From Opitutus sp. GAS368 (lineage in GTDB: Bacteria > Verrucomicrobiota > Verrucomicrobiia > Opitutales > Opitutaceae), in NCBI GenBank assembly GCA_945862035.1, contig CAMAXB010000110.1, forward strand, positions 1 through 9,364: a DNA stretch of 9,364 nucleotides, written 5' to 3'. Positions 1 to 6,787 of the stretch are shown here, piece after piece. A program made the translations under genes and the position numbers. The first letter of the stretch is position 1; every line of letters starts with the position of its first letter. The notes beneath the pieces were generated by a model. It was not told the origin of the DNA. It saw only the letters and a list, made by a program, of their open reading frames with translations, and made no database searches.

Positions 1-1749
1 AAGTCGACCGAGGAGTTCGACCTCGCGGCCTTCAATCGTGGCGGCTACGTCGAGGCCGTGCACGACAAGGCGATTGGCGAGACCGTCTCGAAGGTGCTCT
101 ATCCGAATGACAAGACGGAGAACGGCAAGGAACTGCGTCTCGTGCAGCAGTACTTCTTTGTCGCCTGCTCCCTGCGCGATATCATCCGCCGTCACTTCCA
201 TAACCCGGCCAATTCCTGGACAAATTTTTCCGACAAGGTGGCGGTCCAGCTGAACGACACGCACCCCACGGTGGCGGTCGCCGAGCTGATGCGCATCCTG
301 CTAGACGAGCAGACGCTCAGCTGGGACGAGGCCTGGGGCATTGTTACCCGCACCTTCGCCTACACGAACCACACGCTGCTGCCCGAGGCTCTGGAGAAGT
401 GGAGCGTCGCGCTGTTCGAGCGCGTGCTCCCGCGTCACCTGCAGATCATCTACGAGATCAATGCCCGCGTGCTCAAGTTGGTGGCCGCGCGCTGGCCCGG
501 TGACGCCGAGAAGCTCCGCATTTGTTCCCTCGTGGAGGAGAATGGCCAGAAGATGCTCCGCATGGCCAATCTCGCCGTGGTCGCCTCGCACGCCGTGAAT
601 GGCGTCGCGGCGCTCCATACCGCGCTGCTCAAGAAGAACCTCTTCCCGGAGTTCGATGCGCTCTATCCGGGTAAGTTCCAGAACAAGACCAACGGGATCA
701 CACCGCGTCGCTGGCTGCTCAAAACCAACCCCCGGCTCTCCTCGCTCATCACGTCGACCCTCGGTTCGATGGACTGGGTGCGGGATCTCGATCTCCTGCG
801 CGGGCTGGAGAAGCACGCGGAGAACCGCGCCTTTCAGGAGGAATTCATGGCGATCAAACGCGCCAACAAGGTTGATCTCTCCGCCCTGATCAAAAAGCAG
901 TGCGGGGTGGACGTATCGCCGGACGCGATCTTCGACGTGCAGATCAAGCGTTTGCACGAGTACAAGCGCCAGCATCTGAACCTGCTGCACATCATGGCGC
1001 TGTACCGGCGCCTGCTGCAAAATCCATCGCTAGACATCGCCCCGCGCGTGTTTGTTTTCGGGGCGAAGGCGGCACCTGGCTACGACCTGGCCAAGAACAT
1101 CATCCGGGCGATCAACGTGATCGGTGCCCGGATCAATGAAGACGCGCGCATCGGCGGCAAACTCAAGGTCGCGTTCCTGCCGAACTACCGCGTTTCCCTC
1201 GCCGAGCGCATCATTCCGGCGGCGGATCTCTCGGAGCAGATCTCCACCGCAGGCAAGGAGGCCTCCGGCACCGGCAACATGAAGCTCGCCCTCAACGGCG
1301 CGCTGACGATCGGCACCCTCGACGGCGCCAATGTGGAGATCGAGGAAGAGGTCGGCTCCGACAACATCTTCATCTTCGGTCACACCGTGGACCAGGTCCA
1401 GGCCCTGTTGGCCCGCGGGTACAATCCGTGGAACCTGTACAATGCGGACGAGGAGCTTCGGGCGATTGTGGACTGGCTGGGCTCCAGCTACTTCACCCCG
1501 AACGAGACGGGGGCCTTCGGCCATGTCCACCACAGCCTCCTCGCCGGGGGCGATCCCTACCTGGTGCTGGCGGACTTCCGCCCGTACAGCGATGCTCAGG
1601 CGCGGGTGGATGCGGCCTATCGGAATGCCTCGACGTGGGCCAAGATGGCCATTCTCAACACCGCCCGCGTCGGCAAATTCTCCAGCGACCGCACCATTCG
1701 CGAGTACGCCCGCGACATCTGGAGCCTCCCGGCCGTTCCGATCACGTGA
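1..1749 (+). CDS. glgP: Glycogen/starch phosphorylase, C-terminal part (5' end outside window)
   Basis: GlgP is a cytosolic PLP enzyme that releases glucose-1-phosphate from alpha-1,4-glucan ends using phosphate. The frame is open from base 1, so the gene starts upstream; about 582 residues are present of the usual 800-850. Family landmarks appear in order: FNRGGY near the left edge, QLNDTHP (244-264), NGITPRRWL (about 691-717), RLHEYKRQ (949-972) that contributes phosphate-binding basic residues, KAAPGY (about 1069-1086), and the PLP site EASGTGNMK whose Lys codon is 1282-1284, followed by NGALTIGTLDGANVE. The protein ends normally at TGA 1747-1749. No break is seen in the visible part. No other glycogen gene lies in the window. 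Identification rests on these motifs and is very secure; the choice between glycogen, starch or maltodextrin as substrate cannot be made from this fragment. Confidence 0.97.
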   Translation, partial: KSTEEFDLAAFNRGGYVEAVHDKAIGETVSKVLYPNDKTENGKELRLVQQYFFVACSLRDIIRRHFHNPANSWTNFSDKVAVQLNDTHPTVAVAELMRILLDEQTLSWDEAWGIVTRTFAYTNHTLLPEALEKWSVALFERVLPRHLQIIYEINARVLKLVAARWPGDAEKLRICSLVEENGQKMLRMANLAVVASHAVNGVAALHTALLKKNLFPEFDALYPGKFQNKTNGITPRRWLLKTNPRLSSLITSTLGSMDWVRDLDLLRGLEKHAENRAFQEEFMAIKRANKVDLSALIKKQCGVDVSPDAIFDVQIKRLHEYKRQHLNLLHIMALYRRLLQNPSLDIAPRVFVFGAKAAPGYDLAKNIIRAINVIGARINEDARIGGKLKVAFLPNYRVSLAERIIPAADLSEQISTAGKEASGTGNMKLALNGALTIGTLDGANVEIEEEVGSDNIFIFGHTVDQVQALLARGYNPWNLYNADEELRAIVDWLGSSYFTPNETGAFGHVHHSLLAGGDPYLVLADFRPYSDAQARVDAAYRNASTWAKMAILNTARVGKFSSDRTIREYARDIWSLPAVPIT

Positions 1750-1758
1750 TTCGTGATC
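1740..1758 (+). terminator. Possible small hairpin over the glgP stop codon
   Basis: GATCACG (1740-1746) pairs perfectly with CGTGATC (1752-1758) around a 5-nt loop that starts with the TGA stop. There is no T-tract after it, so it is not a standard intrinsic terminator. It may protect the mRNA 3' end or mean nothing. Confidence 0.25.
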
Positions 1759-1777
1759 CAGGTTGGGGCTGCCGCAA

Positions 1778-1980
1778 TCAGGTGTAGCTGGCCTCGCCGA
1801 GGCCGGTCCGAAGGTGCGTGCCTCGAATTCGCGTAGCGAGAATCTCGGACCCGTACCGGCCGCCCAGCAGGGCGGAACGGTGGAGCGTGTTGCCCTCAAC
1901 CCGCTGGCTTGGCGCTGGCTGGCGCAGGCTGGCGCAGCGGCGACGGCGATTCCGATCCAGCGGCTTGGGGGCAAGCCGCT
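1778..1980. repeat. Hairpin-rich non-coding region downstream of glgP
   Basis: About 200 nt carry a run of inverted repeats: GGCCTC/GAGGCC (1790-1795/1799-1804), GGTCCGA/TCGGACC (1805-1811/1845-1851), CCGCCC/GGGCGG (1860-1865/1870-1875), and a perfect 9-bp stem AGCGGCTTG/CAAGCCGCT with a GGGG loop (1959-1967/1972-1980). A 10-bp unit GGCTGGCGCA is tandemly duplicated at 1917-1936. No frame here looks like protein. The arrangement resembles the composite palindromic intergenic repeats of some Verrucomicrobiota genomes, but that is from memory. It could be a dispersed non-autonomous element or a structured 3' UTR. Confidence 0.6.
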
Positions 1981-1994
1981 CCACCTCAATCCCC

Positions 1995-2096
1995 GGGGTC
2001 AGCGACCGCAGCTACACCGGAATCAGAAACGGGGGCCGCTCATTGTTCCATTTCGGACCGACACCCAGGAAAATGTAACAATGAGCGGCTGACCCC
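1995..2096. repeat. REP-like palindromic element bracketed by GGGGTCAG/CTGACCCC
   Basis: GGGGTCAG at 1995-2002 and its reverse complement CTGACCCC at 2089-2096 bracket a 102-nt segment. Inside it, the 19-nt arm at 2035-2053 (GCCGCTCATTGTTCCATTT) matches the reverse complement of 2071-2089 at 18 of 19 positions, with a 17-nt loop. The right half reads AAATG...GAGCGGCTGACCCC, like the tails of REP sequences that accompany IS200-like REP-associated tyrosine transposases (RAYTs). No transposase gene is in the window, so any mobility would have to be supplied in trans. The structure is directly visible; the RAYT link is inference. Confidence 0.65.
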
Positions 2097-2107
2097 CTAA
2101 GGTCGCG

Positions 2108-2128
2108 CACGGTGATTCCGCCACCGTG
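2108..2128 (+). other. Hairpin in the leader of the DUF1318 gene
   Basis: CACGGTG (2108-2114) and CACCGTG (2122-2128) form a perfect 7-bp stem with a 7-nt loop, ending 35 nt before the ATG at 2164. It directly follows the REP-like element. With no T-tract and no recognisable riboswitch it is only a candidate leader structure. Confidence 0.3.
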
Positions 2129-2163
2129 AACACCTCGTCCGCCGCCTCAAACCCCGCCGCCCG

Positions 2164-2532
2164 ATGAACGCCTCCACCCGTTTTCTTTCCGCTCTCTTGG
2201 TCACAGCCGTGGTCTGGGTGGTCCCGGCCTTTGCCGCGGCTGCGAGTGACGCCAAAGCCCGGATGCGCGAGCGCGTCCCGGTGATCGACCGGTTCAAGGT
2301 TTCCGCGGCTGTGGGGGAGAACAATCAGGGCTTCCTCGAAGTGCGCGGCGGCGGCGCGGGAGATGCTGCGGCGGTGGTTTCCTCGGAAAACACGGACCGT
2401 CAGGCGGTGTTTGCGGATACCGCTTCCCGCACCTGCAGTTCAGCCCAGGTCGTGGGACGCGCCTTTGCCCAGCAGATGGCCGCGGCAAGCGCGTCCGGGG
2501 TCTGGATTCAGCGCGAAAACGGGCAAGGGTAG
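2164..2532 (+). CDS. DUF1318/YdbL-family exported protein
   Basis: This 122-residue protein starts with a signal peptide: Arg-6, a hydrophobic stretch of about residues 7-25, and likely cleavage after VPAFA or the following alanines, so the mature protein should be periplasmic. The mature part has the layout of the YdbL family (DUF1318): an R.PVID..K motif, then AVGENNQGFLEVRG, an S.EN.DR.AV.A.....T motif, V.GRA.A..MA, and a C-terminal GVWIQ..NG segment. Length matches E. coli YdbL (about 108). In enterobacteria YdbL belongs to the YdbH-YnbE-YdbL envelope set linked to lipid transport between membranes. Neither YnbE nor YdbH homologues are visible here, so that role is not established. No clear Shine-Dalgarno precedes the ATG; this start is chosen because it gives an intact signal peptide. 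Family assignment is from remembered motifs. Confidence 0.78.
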   Translation: MNASTRFLSALLVTAVVWVVPAFAAAASDAKARMRERVPVIDRFKVSAAVGENNQGFLEVRGGGAGDAAAVVSSENTDRQAVFADTASRTCSSAQVVGRAFAQQMAAASASGVWIQRENGQG

Positions 2533-2611
2533 AAGAAGTGAGGCCGCGGCGCTAAGGCCCGGGACGGGCTGGGCTCAACCGGTCCGGCTCCAAGCACGCA
2601 CTCCTCCGTCC

Positions 2612-3937
2612 TCAGGTGAGCATCGCCGCCACGCTGGCGGTCAGGAAGCAGGCGATGCTGCCGCCAAGGAGTGCGCGCCAGCCGAGTCTAGCCAGCTCGC
2701 TCCGCTTCTCGGGCGCAAGGGCGCCGATGCCGCCGATCTGAATCCCGATCGAGACAATGTTGGAGAAGCCGCAGAGCGCGTAGGTGAGGATCACGCGCGT
2801 GCGATCGTCGGTCAGCACGCCGCTGGCCTGAAGCTGATTCATCGAGAAATAGGCGACGAACTCGTTGAGCACGGTTTTCTCGCCGAGCAGTTGTCCGGCC
2901 ACCAAGAGGTCGGGCGAATTGATCCCCATTAACCAGGCGACGGGTGCGCCGATGAGACCGAAGAAGAGCTGCAGCGAGAGGGAGTCGTAGCGACCGCCCG
3001 AGACGGACGCGATCACGCCATTCAGGCCGGTCCATGAGCCGAGCAGATCGCCGAGCATCCAGTTCACCATCGCGATCAGCGCGGTGAACACGATCAGCAT
3101 GCCGCCGACATTGACCGCGAGCTTGATCCCATCAGTCGTCCCGAGGCAGATCGCATCGAGCAGATTGGCCCCGGGACGCTCCGCGCTCATCTGGAGTTCG
3201 CGGTCAACGGTTTCCTCCTGCGGAAGGAGGATTTTCGCCGTGATCAGCGCAGCGGGTGCCGAAAGGACCGAGGCGGTGAGCAGGTGGGTCGCCCAGCGAA
3301 CGCGTTCCGCGGGATCGTCGCCTCCGAGGAGGGTGATGTAGACCGCCATGACGCCGCCAGCGATGGTGGCCATGCCGCCGACCATGACCGCAAGCAGCTC
3401 CGAGCGCGTCATGGTCTTGAGGTAGGGCTTGATCAGCAGGGGCGCCTCGGTTTGCCCGACGAAGACATTGCCCGACGCGTTCAGGGTTTCCGCGCCCGAC
3501 AGCCTCATGGTGCGGGACATGATCCAGGCGAAGCTGAACACGATGACTTGCAGCACGCCGAGGCGGTAGAGCAGGGAGGTCAGCGCGGCGAAGAAGATGA
3601 TCGTCGGCAGCACGGTGACGACAAAGATGGGTCCGCCTTGGGTGAACGTGAGGCCTTCGACATTGCCGCCGGCAATGCCGTTCAGCCAGCCGAAGACCAG
3701 CCCGGTGCCCGCCTGGGTGAAGCCGATGACTTGATTGAAGACCCAGCCCATGGCCTCGAAGGCCTTGCGCACGGGGTAGACGTGGAGCACGAGTAGTCCG
3801 ATCATCAGTTGGAGGAGCAGGCCCGAACCGACCAGCTTCCAGTCGATGGCCCGGCGGTTGGTGCTGAAAAGGGCGGCGATGCCAATAAAGGCAACCAAGC
3901 CGATGATGCCACGCACGAGGTGGGTAAGTTGCTCCAT
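2612..3937 (-). CDS. nupC: NupC/CNT-family concentrative nucleoside transporter
   Basis: This is an inner-membrane symporter that imports nucleosides using a cation gradient (H+ or Na+). The 441-residue protein is strongly hydrophobic, with many membrane segments beginning at about residues 8-24 and ending with 423-440. CNT signatures are clear: GQTEAP at 161-166 (nucleobase-side contacts in CNT structures), NEFVAY at 358-363, and CGFSN followed by SIGIQIGGIGALAP at 389-409. Length is slightly above E. coli NupC (400). I chose ATG 3935-3937 (MEQLTHLVRG); a longer frame to 4108 exists but its extra 57 residues are polar and Arg-rich and would overlap the divergent carbonic anhydrase-like gene. 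There is no obvious Shine-Dalgarno. The gene converges with the DUF1318 gene across a 79-nt gap. Substrate preference (pyrimidine or purine, H+ or Na+) cannot be decided from sequence alone. Confidence 0.93.
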   Translation of the reverse strand: MEQLTHLVRGIIGLVAFIGIAALFSTNRRAIDWKLVGSGLLLQLMIGLLVLHVYPVRKAFEAMGWVFNQVIGFTQAGTGLVFGWLNGIAGGNVEGLTFTQGGPIFVVTVLPTIIFFAALTSLLYRLGVLQVIVFSFAWIMSRTMRLSGAETLNASGNVFVGQTEAPLLIKPYLKTMTRSELLAVMVGGMATIAGGVMAVYITLLGGDDPAERVRWATHLLTASVLSAPAALITAKILLPQEETVDRELQMSAERPGANLLDAICLGTTDGIKLAVNVGGMLIVFTALIAMVNWMLGDLLGSWTGLNGVIASVSGGRYDSLSLQLFFGLIGAPVAWLMGINSPDLLVAGQLLGEKTVLNEFVAYFSMNQLQASGVLTDDRTRVILTYALCGFSNIVSIGIQIGGIGALAPEKRSELARLGWRALLGGSIACFLTASVAAMLT

Positions 3938-4007
3938 GAGGGTCTGGTAAGCGAGTGTGATGCCGAGCTTGCGTGGGCGCCCGGCCGGGGCGAGAACCAA
4001 CTTTACT

Positions 4008-4553
4008 ATGACCGTCCAGGAGCGTCTTGCCCGCCATTTGAACCGGACTCCCGACACCGCCCGCGCCCTCTGGGTGGCGGCCAATGCCACGGTCGTCGGG
4101 GATGTCACCCTCGGGGCGCGGAGCAGCGTGTTCTACGGCGCGGTTCTGCGAGGCGATATCGCCCGGATCGTTGTGGGGGAGGGCACCAACATTCAGGATA
4201 ACGCCGTGGTACACCTCGCTGATGATCTCGATGCGATCATTGGGGCCTGGTGCACGATCGGGCATGGTGCCATCGTCCATGCCTGCACGATCGAGGACGA
4301 GTGCCTGATCGGGATGGGTGCGACCGTGCTGGATCGGGCGCGGATCGGGACGCGCAGCCTTGTCGGGGCCAATTCTCTGGTACCACAAGGGTTTACGTGT
4401 CCGCCCGGATCATTGGTGATCGGCTCCCCCGCGCGGGTTGTGCGGACGCTTGCGGCCGAAGAGCAGGCGGGACTCCGCCGCTGGGCTGAAAAATACCTGC
4501 CCGTGGCCGAGGCGCACGCCCGGCTCCCGTCACGCGGGACTGCGCCGGTCTGA
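4008..4553 (+). CDS. Gamma-class carbonic anhydrase-like hexapeptide-repeat protein (CamH/YrdA type)
   Basis: This 181-residue cytosolic protein folds as a left-handed beta-helix, as its repeated hexapeptide pattern shows (VVGDVTLGARSSVFYGAVLRGD and later IG..A.V turns). The three metal-binding histidines of gamma carbonic anhydrases are in place: His-69 in QDNAVVH (codon 4212-4214), His-86 in TIGH (4263-4265) and His-91 in IVHACTI (4278-4280). The RGD arginine and aspartate (49-50) and the QDN motif (63-65) are also kept. The acidic proton-shuttle residues of archaeal Cam are missing, as in the CamH/YrdA subgroup. Hence the fold and metal site are secure, but CO2 hydration activity is not. 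A start at 3957 is possible; ATG 4008 fits family length better. It lies 70 nt from divergent nupC and 48 nt before alanine dehydrogenase, so co-transcription with ald is likely. Confidence 0.9.
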   Translation: MTVQERLARHLNRTPDTARALWVAANATVVGDVTLGARSSVFYGAVLRGDIARIVVGEGTNIQDNAVVHLADDLDAIIGAWCTIGHGAIVHACTIEDECLIGMGATVLDRARIGTRSLVGANSLVPQGFTCPPGSLVIGSPARVVRTLAAEEQAGLRRWAEKYLPVAEAHARLPSRGTAPV

Positions 4554-4590
4554 GCGGCCCTTCCGAATTGCCAGGCGGGCGAAATCGGAC

Positions 4591-4594
4591 AAGG
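4591..4594 (+). promoter_or_regulatory. Ribosome binding site of ald
   Basis: AAGG, within a purine-rich AAGGTGAAGGG run, lies 7 nt before ATG 4602 and 10 nt before the second ATG at 4605. It supports a start at one of these two codons. It is the only convincing Shine-Dalgarno I see in the window. Confidence 0.6.
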
Positions 4595-4601
4595 TGAAGG
4601 G

Positions 4602-5693
4602 ATGATGATCGGCGTCCCGCGTGAGATTAAGGACGGCGAAATGCGCGTCTCCCTGACGCCGGCCCTGTGCCGGCGCCTCACCGGCCTTGGCGCCAAGGTT
4701 CTCGTGGAAAAGGCGGCTGGCGCCAATGCTGGCTTCACCGACGCCGAGTACGCCGCCGCGGGCGCCGTACTCGTGAAGAGCGCGCGGGCCGTCTGGCGGC
4801 AGGCGGATCTGATTCTCAAGGTTAAGGAGCCCCTCGCATCCGAGTACGGATTGATGAAGACGGGGCAGGGGTTGTTCACCTACCTGCATCTTGCGGCGGG
4901 GCCCGAACTCACGCGCCGGCTGTTGCAGAGGCGGATCCTCGGAATCGCCTACGAGACGGTCGAGGGGGCGGACGGCGCGCTGCCGCTCCTGAAGCCGATG
5001 TCGCATATCGCGGGGCGCCTGTCTGTGCAGGTCGGGGCCTTCTTCCTCCAATCACAGAACGGCGGCTCCGGGGTCCTGCTCGGCGGGATCCCGGGCACGC
5101 TGCCCGGACACGTGGTCGTGATCGGGGCCGGCAACTCAGGCGCGCATGCGGTGCAGATGGCCGCGGGCATGGGCGCGCGGGTGACGGTCCTTGATCTGGA
5201 CGTGAGAAAACTCGAGGCGCTCGATACCGAGTACCGGGGCCGGGTCGTGACCCTCTATGCAAATCCCGGCAACATTGAGGACGTGGTGGCCAGGGCCGAC
5301 CTGTTGGTTGGGGCCGTGCTGGTGCCAGCGGCTCGTGCACCGACCGTGGTGACGCGGAAGATGGTCAACACGATGCGGCCGGGCAGCGTGATCGTGGACA
5401 TCGCGATTGATCAGGGCGGCTGCATCGAGACGATCCGTCCGACCTCGCATCACGACCCGGTCTATAAGGAACACGGGGTGGTTCACTACGCCGTGCCGAA
5501 CATGCCCGCGCTGGTTGCGCGGACTTCCACCCTTGGGCTGACTCAGGCCACTGAGCCGTATCTCGTGATGATCGCGAGCAAAGGCATCGAAGCAGCCCTC
5601 GCGACGCACTCCGGCCTCGCCAAGGGCGTGAACACCCGCGACGGCCGCGTGGTCAATGAGGCGGTGAGCAGGGCGGTGGGGTTTGAGTCCTGA
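4602..5693 (+). CDS. ald: L-alanine dehydrogenase (NAD+)
   Basis: The enzyme catalyses reversible NAD-dependent oxidative deamination of L-alanine to pyruvate and ammonia in the cytosol. The 363-residue length is close to the family's usual 370. Key residues sit at the positions known from the Mycobacterium tuberculosis enzyme: Arg-15 and Lys-75 (in LKVKEP) for pyruvate binding, His-96 (in TYLHLAA) and Asp-270 (in VDIAID) for catalysis. The nucleotide-binding loop is GAGNSG at 175-180, followed by a beta strand ending in DLD. The typical C-terminal block HY.V.NMP...RTST is present as HYAVPNMPALVARTST. Two start codons, 4602 and 4605, are adjacent; either suits the ribosome binding site. It is probably co-transcribed with the preceding carbonic anhydrase-like gene. 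Downstream, 18 nt after the stop codon, a long inverted repeat begins that may end the transcript. Confidence 0.95.
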   Translation: MMIGVPREIKDGEMRVSLTPALCRRLTGLGAKVLVEKAAGANAGFTDAEYAAAGAVLVKSARAVWRQADLILKVKEPLASEYGLMKTGQGLFTYLHLAAGPELTRRLLQRRILGIAYETVEGADGALPLLKPMSHIAGRLSVQVGAFFLQSQNGGSGVLLGGIPGTLPGHVVVIGAGNSGAHAVQMAAGMGARVTVLDLDVRKLEALDTEYRGRVVTLYANPGNIEDVVARADLLVGAVLVPAARAPTVVTRKMVNTMRPGSVIVDIAIDQGGCIETIRPTSHHDPVYKEHGVVHYAVPNMPALVARTSTLGLTQATEPYLVMIASKGIEAALATHSGLAKGVNTRDGRVVNEAVSRAVGFES

Positions 5694-5710
5694 TCAATCC
5701 GGCGAACCGT

Positions 5711-5807
5711 TTTAACCACGGATGAATACGGATTAACACGGATCCAGACCTGGGTTGGGATCGAATCCGTGTCTATCCGTGTCTATCCGTGTTTATCCGT
5801 GGTTAAA
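5711..5807. repeat. Long inverted repeat built from 10-bp ACGGAT/ATCCGT units
   Basis: The 13-nt end TTTAACCACGGAT (5711-5723) recurs as an exact reverse complement at 5795-5807. Extending inward, 33-nt arms match at 29 positions. The left arm has ACGGAT at 5718, 5728 and 5738; the right arm has ATCCGT at 5765, 5775, 5785 and 5795, all spaced exactly 10 bp, so each arm is also a tandem repeat. It lies between the convergent ald and cyclophilin genes and could fold into a strong hairpin. Similar ACCACGGAT-type intergenic repeats occur, as I recall, in many Verrucomicrobiota and other genomes; copy number here is unknown. Confidence 0.9.
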
Positions 5808-5817
5808 TCTGCATGAC

Positions 5818-5847
5818 ACAAAACAGCCCGCACCGGGCGGTGCGGGC
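5818..5847 (-). terminator. Intrinsic terminator of the cyclophilin gene
   Basis: On the minus strand a perfect 9-bp stem, GCCCGCACC/GGTGCGGGC (5839-5847/5826-5834), with a 4-nt loop is followed by TGTTTTGT (5825-5818). It begins 27 nt after the stop codon of the minus-strand isomerase gene. The stem is GC-rich and the T-tract is interrupted but adequate. This is the clearest rho-independent terminator in the window. Confidence 0.8.
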
Positions 5848-5874
5848 AGAAATTCAACGAGGGTCGCGCGGGCC

Positions 5875-6393
5875 TCAGGCCGCGGGGACGATCTTGATGC
5901 TCGTGACCTCGACGCGTTCGATCGGGGTGCTCTTCTCGCCGCCGCCGCCCGACTTGGTGGGGACGGTCGCGATGCGCTCAAGCACGTCATCTCCACCGAC
6001 AAGTTCACCGAAGGCTGTGTACTGCTTGTCGAGGAACTTGGCGTCACCGTGGCAGATGAAGAACTGGCAGCCGGCCGAGTCCGGGCTCGCCGCGCGGGCC
6101 ATCGAGACGACGCCGCGCACATGCGACTTGGCATTGAACTCGGCCTTCACCTTGTAGCCGGGATCGCCCGTGCCGGGGATGCCCTTGGCGCCGGCCTTGG
6201 TGTTCGGGCAGCCGCCCTGCACCATGAAGCCCTTGATGATCCGGTGAAAGGCCGTGCCATCATAGAAACCCTCGCGGGCCAGCTTCTTGAAATTTTCAAC
6301 AGTCTTCGGCGCGACGTCGCTCCAGAAGGCGAGCGTGAGGTCGCCGTGGCTTGTGCTGATGATCGCGTTCTCTTTGACGGAAGGAGTGCTCAT
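5875..6393 (-). CDS. Cyclophilin-type peptidyl-prolyl cis-trans isomerase
   Basis: The enzyme speeds cis-trans isomerisation of Xaa-Pro bonds during protein folding. The 172-residue protein is one cyclophilin domain with FHRIIKGFMVQGG at 49-61, where Arg-51 is the catalytic arginine (Arg-55 in human CypA), GPGTGDPGY-like glycine loop around 72-80, a SMAR motif at 97-100, and CQFFI at 109-113. Phe-120 replaces the cyclosporin-contacting Trp of CypA, as in other bacterial cyclophilins. There is no signal peptide, so it is probably cytosolic, like E. coli PpiB. A glycine-rich insert (SGGGGEKS, 148-155) lies before the last strand. I chose ATG 6391-6393; the frame stays open upstream to 6750, but those 119 codons resemble no domain. 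An intrinsic terminator follows. It is on the same strand as gmhA but 607 nt away, so it is likely its own unit. Confidence 0.95.
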   Translation of the reverse strand: MSTPSVKENAIISTSHGDLTLAFWSDVAPKTVENFKKLAREGFYDGTAFHRIIKGFMVQGGCPNTKAGAKGIPGTGDPGYKVKAEFNAKSHVRGVVSMARAASPDSAGCQFFICHGDAKFLDKQYTAFGELVGGDDVLERIATVPTKSGGGGEKSTPIERVEVTSIKIVPAA

Positions 6394-6785
6394 TGAAGAA
6401 TTAGCTTCGTCGCCCCCCGGCAGCCCCGGCAAGATCAATTTCCACCGAGGGGCCGGGCAGAAGTGAATCCGGAATCCGACGGGACTGAATCTCAGATGGG
6501 CCACTCTCGTCCGACGAGATCCTGACTCGATCCATTGGGTCCAGCCGTGCGCCGTTTGGCCTGATGTGCTAGGCGCCTCCACTTGGCCCGATTCCCGGTT
6601 CGGATGTCTCCACTCCGGATCTCGGCTTTGGGGATATTGCCATCTGGGGTGGGGATAAACAAAACGGACCGAGCGCACTCCGTGCATCAAGGTGACTAAC
6701 GGTGAAGCTTTCCTGTTTAAATTGTTGGAAAAGAGGGATCTGTGTCGCATCTCCGTCAGGTCAGCTGTGATGGAGTAGACCCGGG
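6394..6785. other. Non-coding gap upstream of the cyclophilin gene
   Basis: This stretch of about 390 nt should hold the promoter of the minus-strand isomerase gene, but I cannot place a convincing -35/-10 pair. The minus-strand frame is open through most of it (to 6750) but the translation is rich in Arg, Pro, His and Trp with no domain or signal peptide. Parts, such as 6650-6750, are more AT-rich than the genes. I see no tRNA, riboswitch or repeat here. Confidence 0.5.
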
Positions 6786-6787
6786 TT

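Noticed and set aside
1030..1989. 319-codon minus-strand frame opposite glgP
   Set aside because: It is antisense to the PLP-site region of glgP and extends into hairpin-rich non-coding DNA; no protein family is recognisable.
1763..2092. 109-codon plus-strand frame in the gap after glgP
   Set aside because: It runs through the stacked hairpins and the REP-like palindrome, and its translation resembles no protein.
2556..2570. Hairpin GCCCG/CGGGC between the DUF1318 gene and nupC as a shared terminator
   Set aside because: The stem is only 5 bp plus a wobble pair, with no T-tract on either strand.
3938..4108. 57-residue N-terminal extension of the nucleoside transporter
   Set aside because: It would overlap the divergent gene by 101 nt and adds a polar, Arg-rich stretch unlike CNT N-termini.
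3204..4388. 394-codon minus-strand frame across nupC and the carbonic anhydrase-like gene
   Set aside because: It overlaps two well-supported genes in other frames and is rich in Arg, His and Pro without any domain.
5711..5807. CRISPR-like array reading of the 10-bp tandem units
   Set aside because: The units are 10 bp with no unique spacers and occur in both orientations, so this is an inverted tandem repeat rather than a CRISPR.
6394..6750. N-terminal extension of the cyclophilin by 119 residues
   Set aside because: The frame is open, but the translation has no signal peptide or domain, and the cyclophilin fold begins just after Met at 6393. Proteomics or N-terminal conservation could reverse this.
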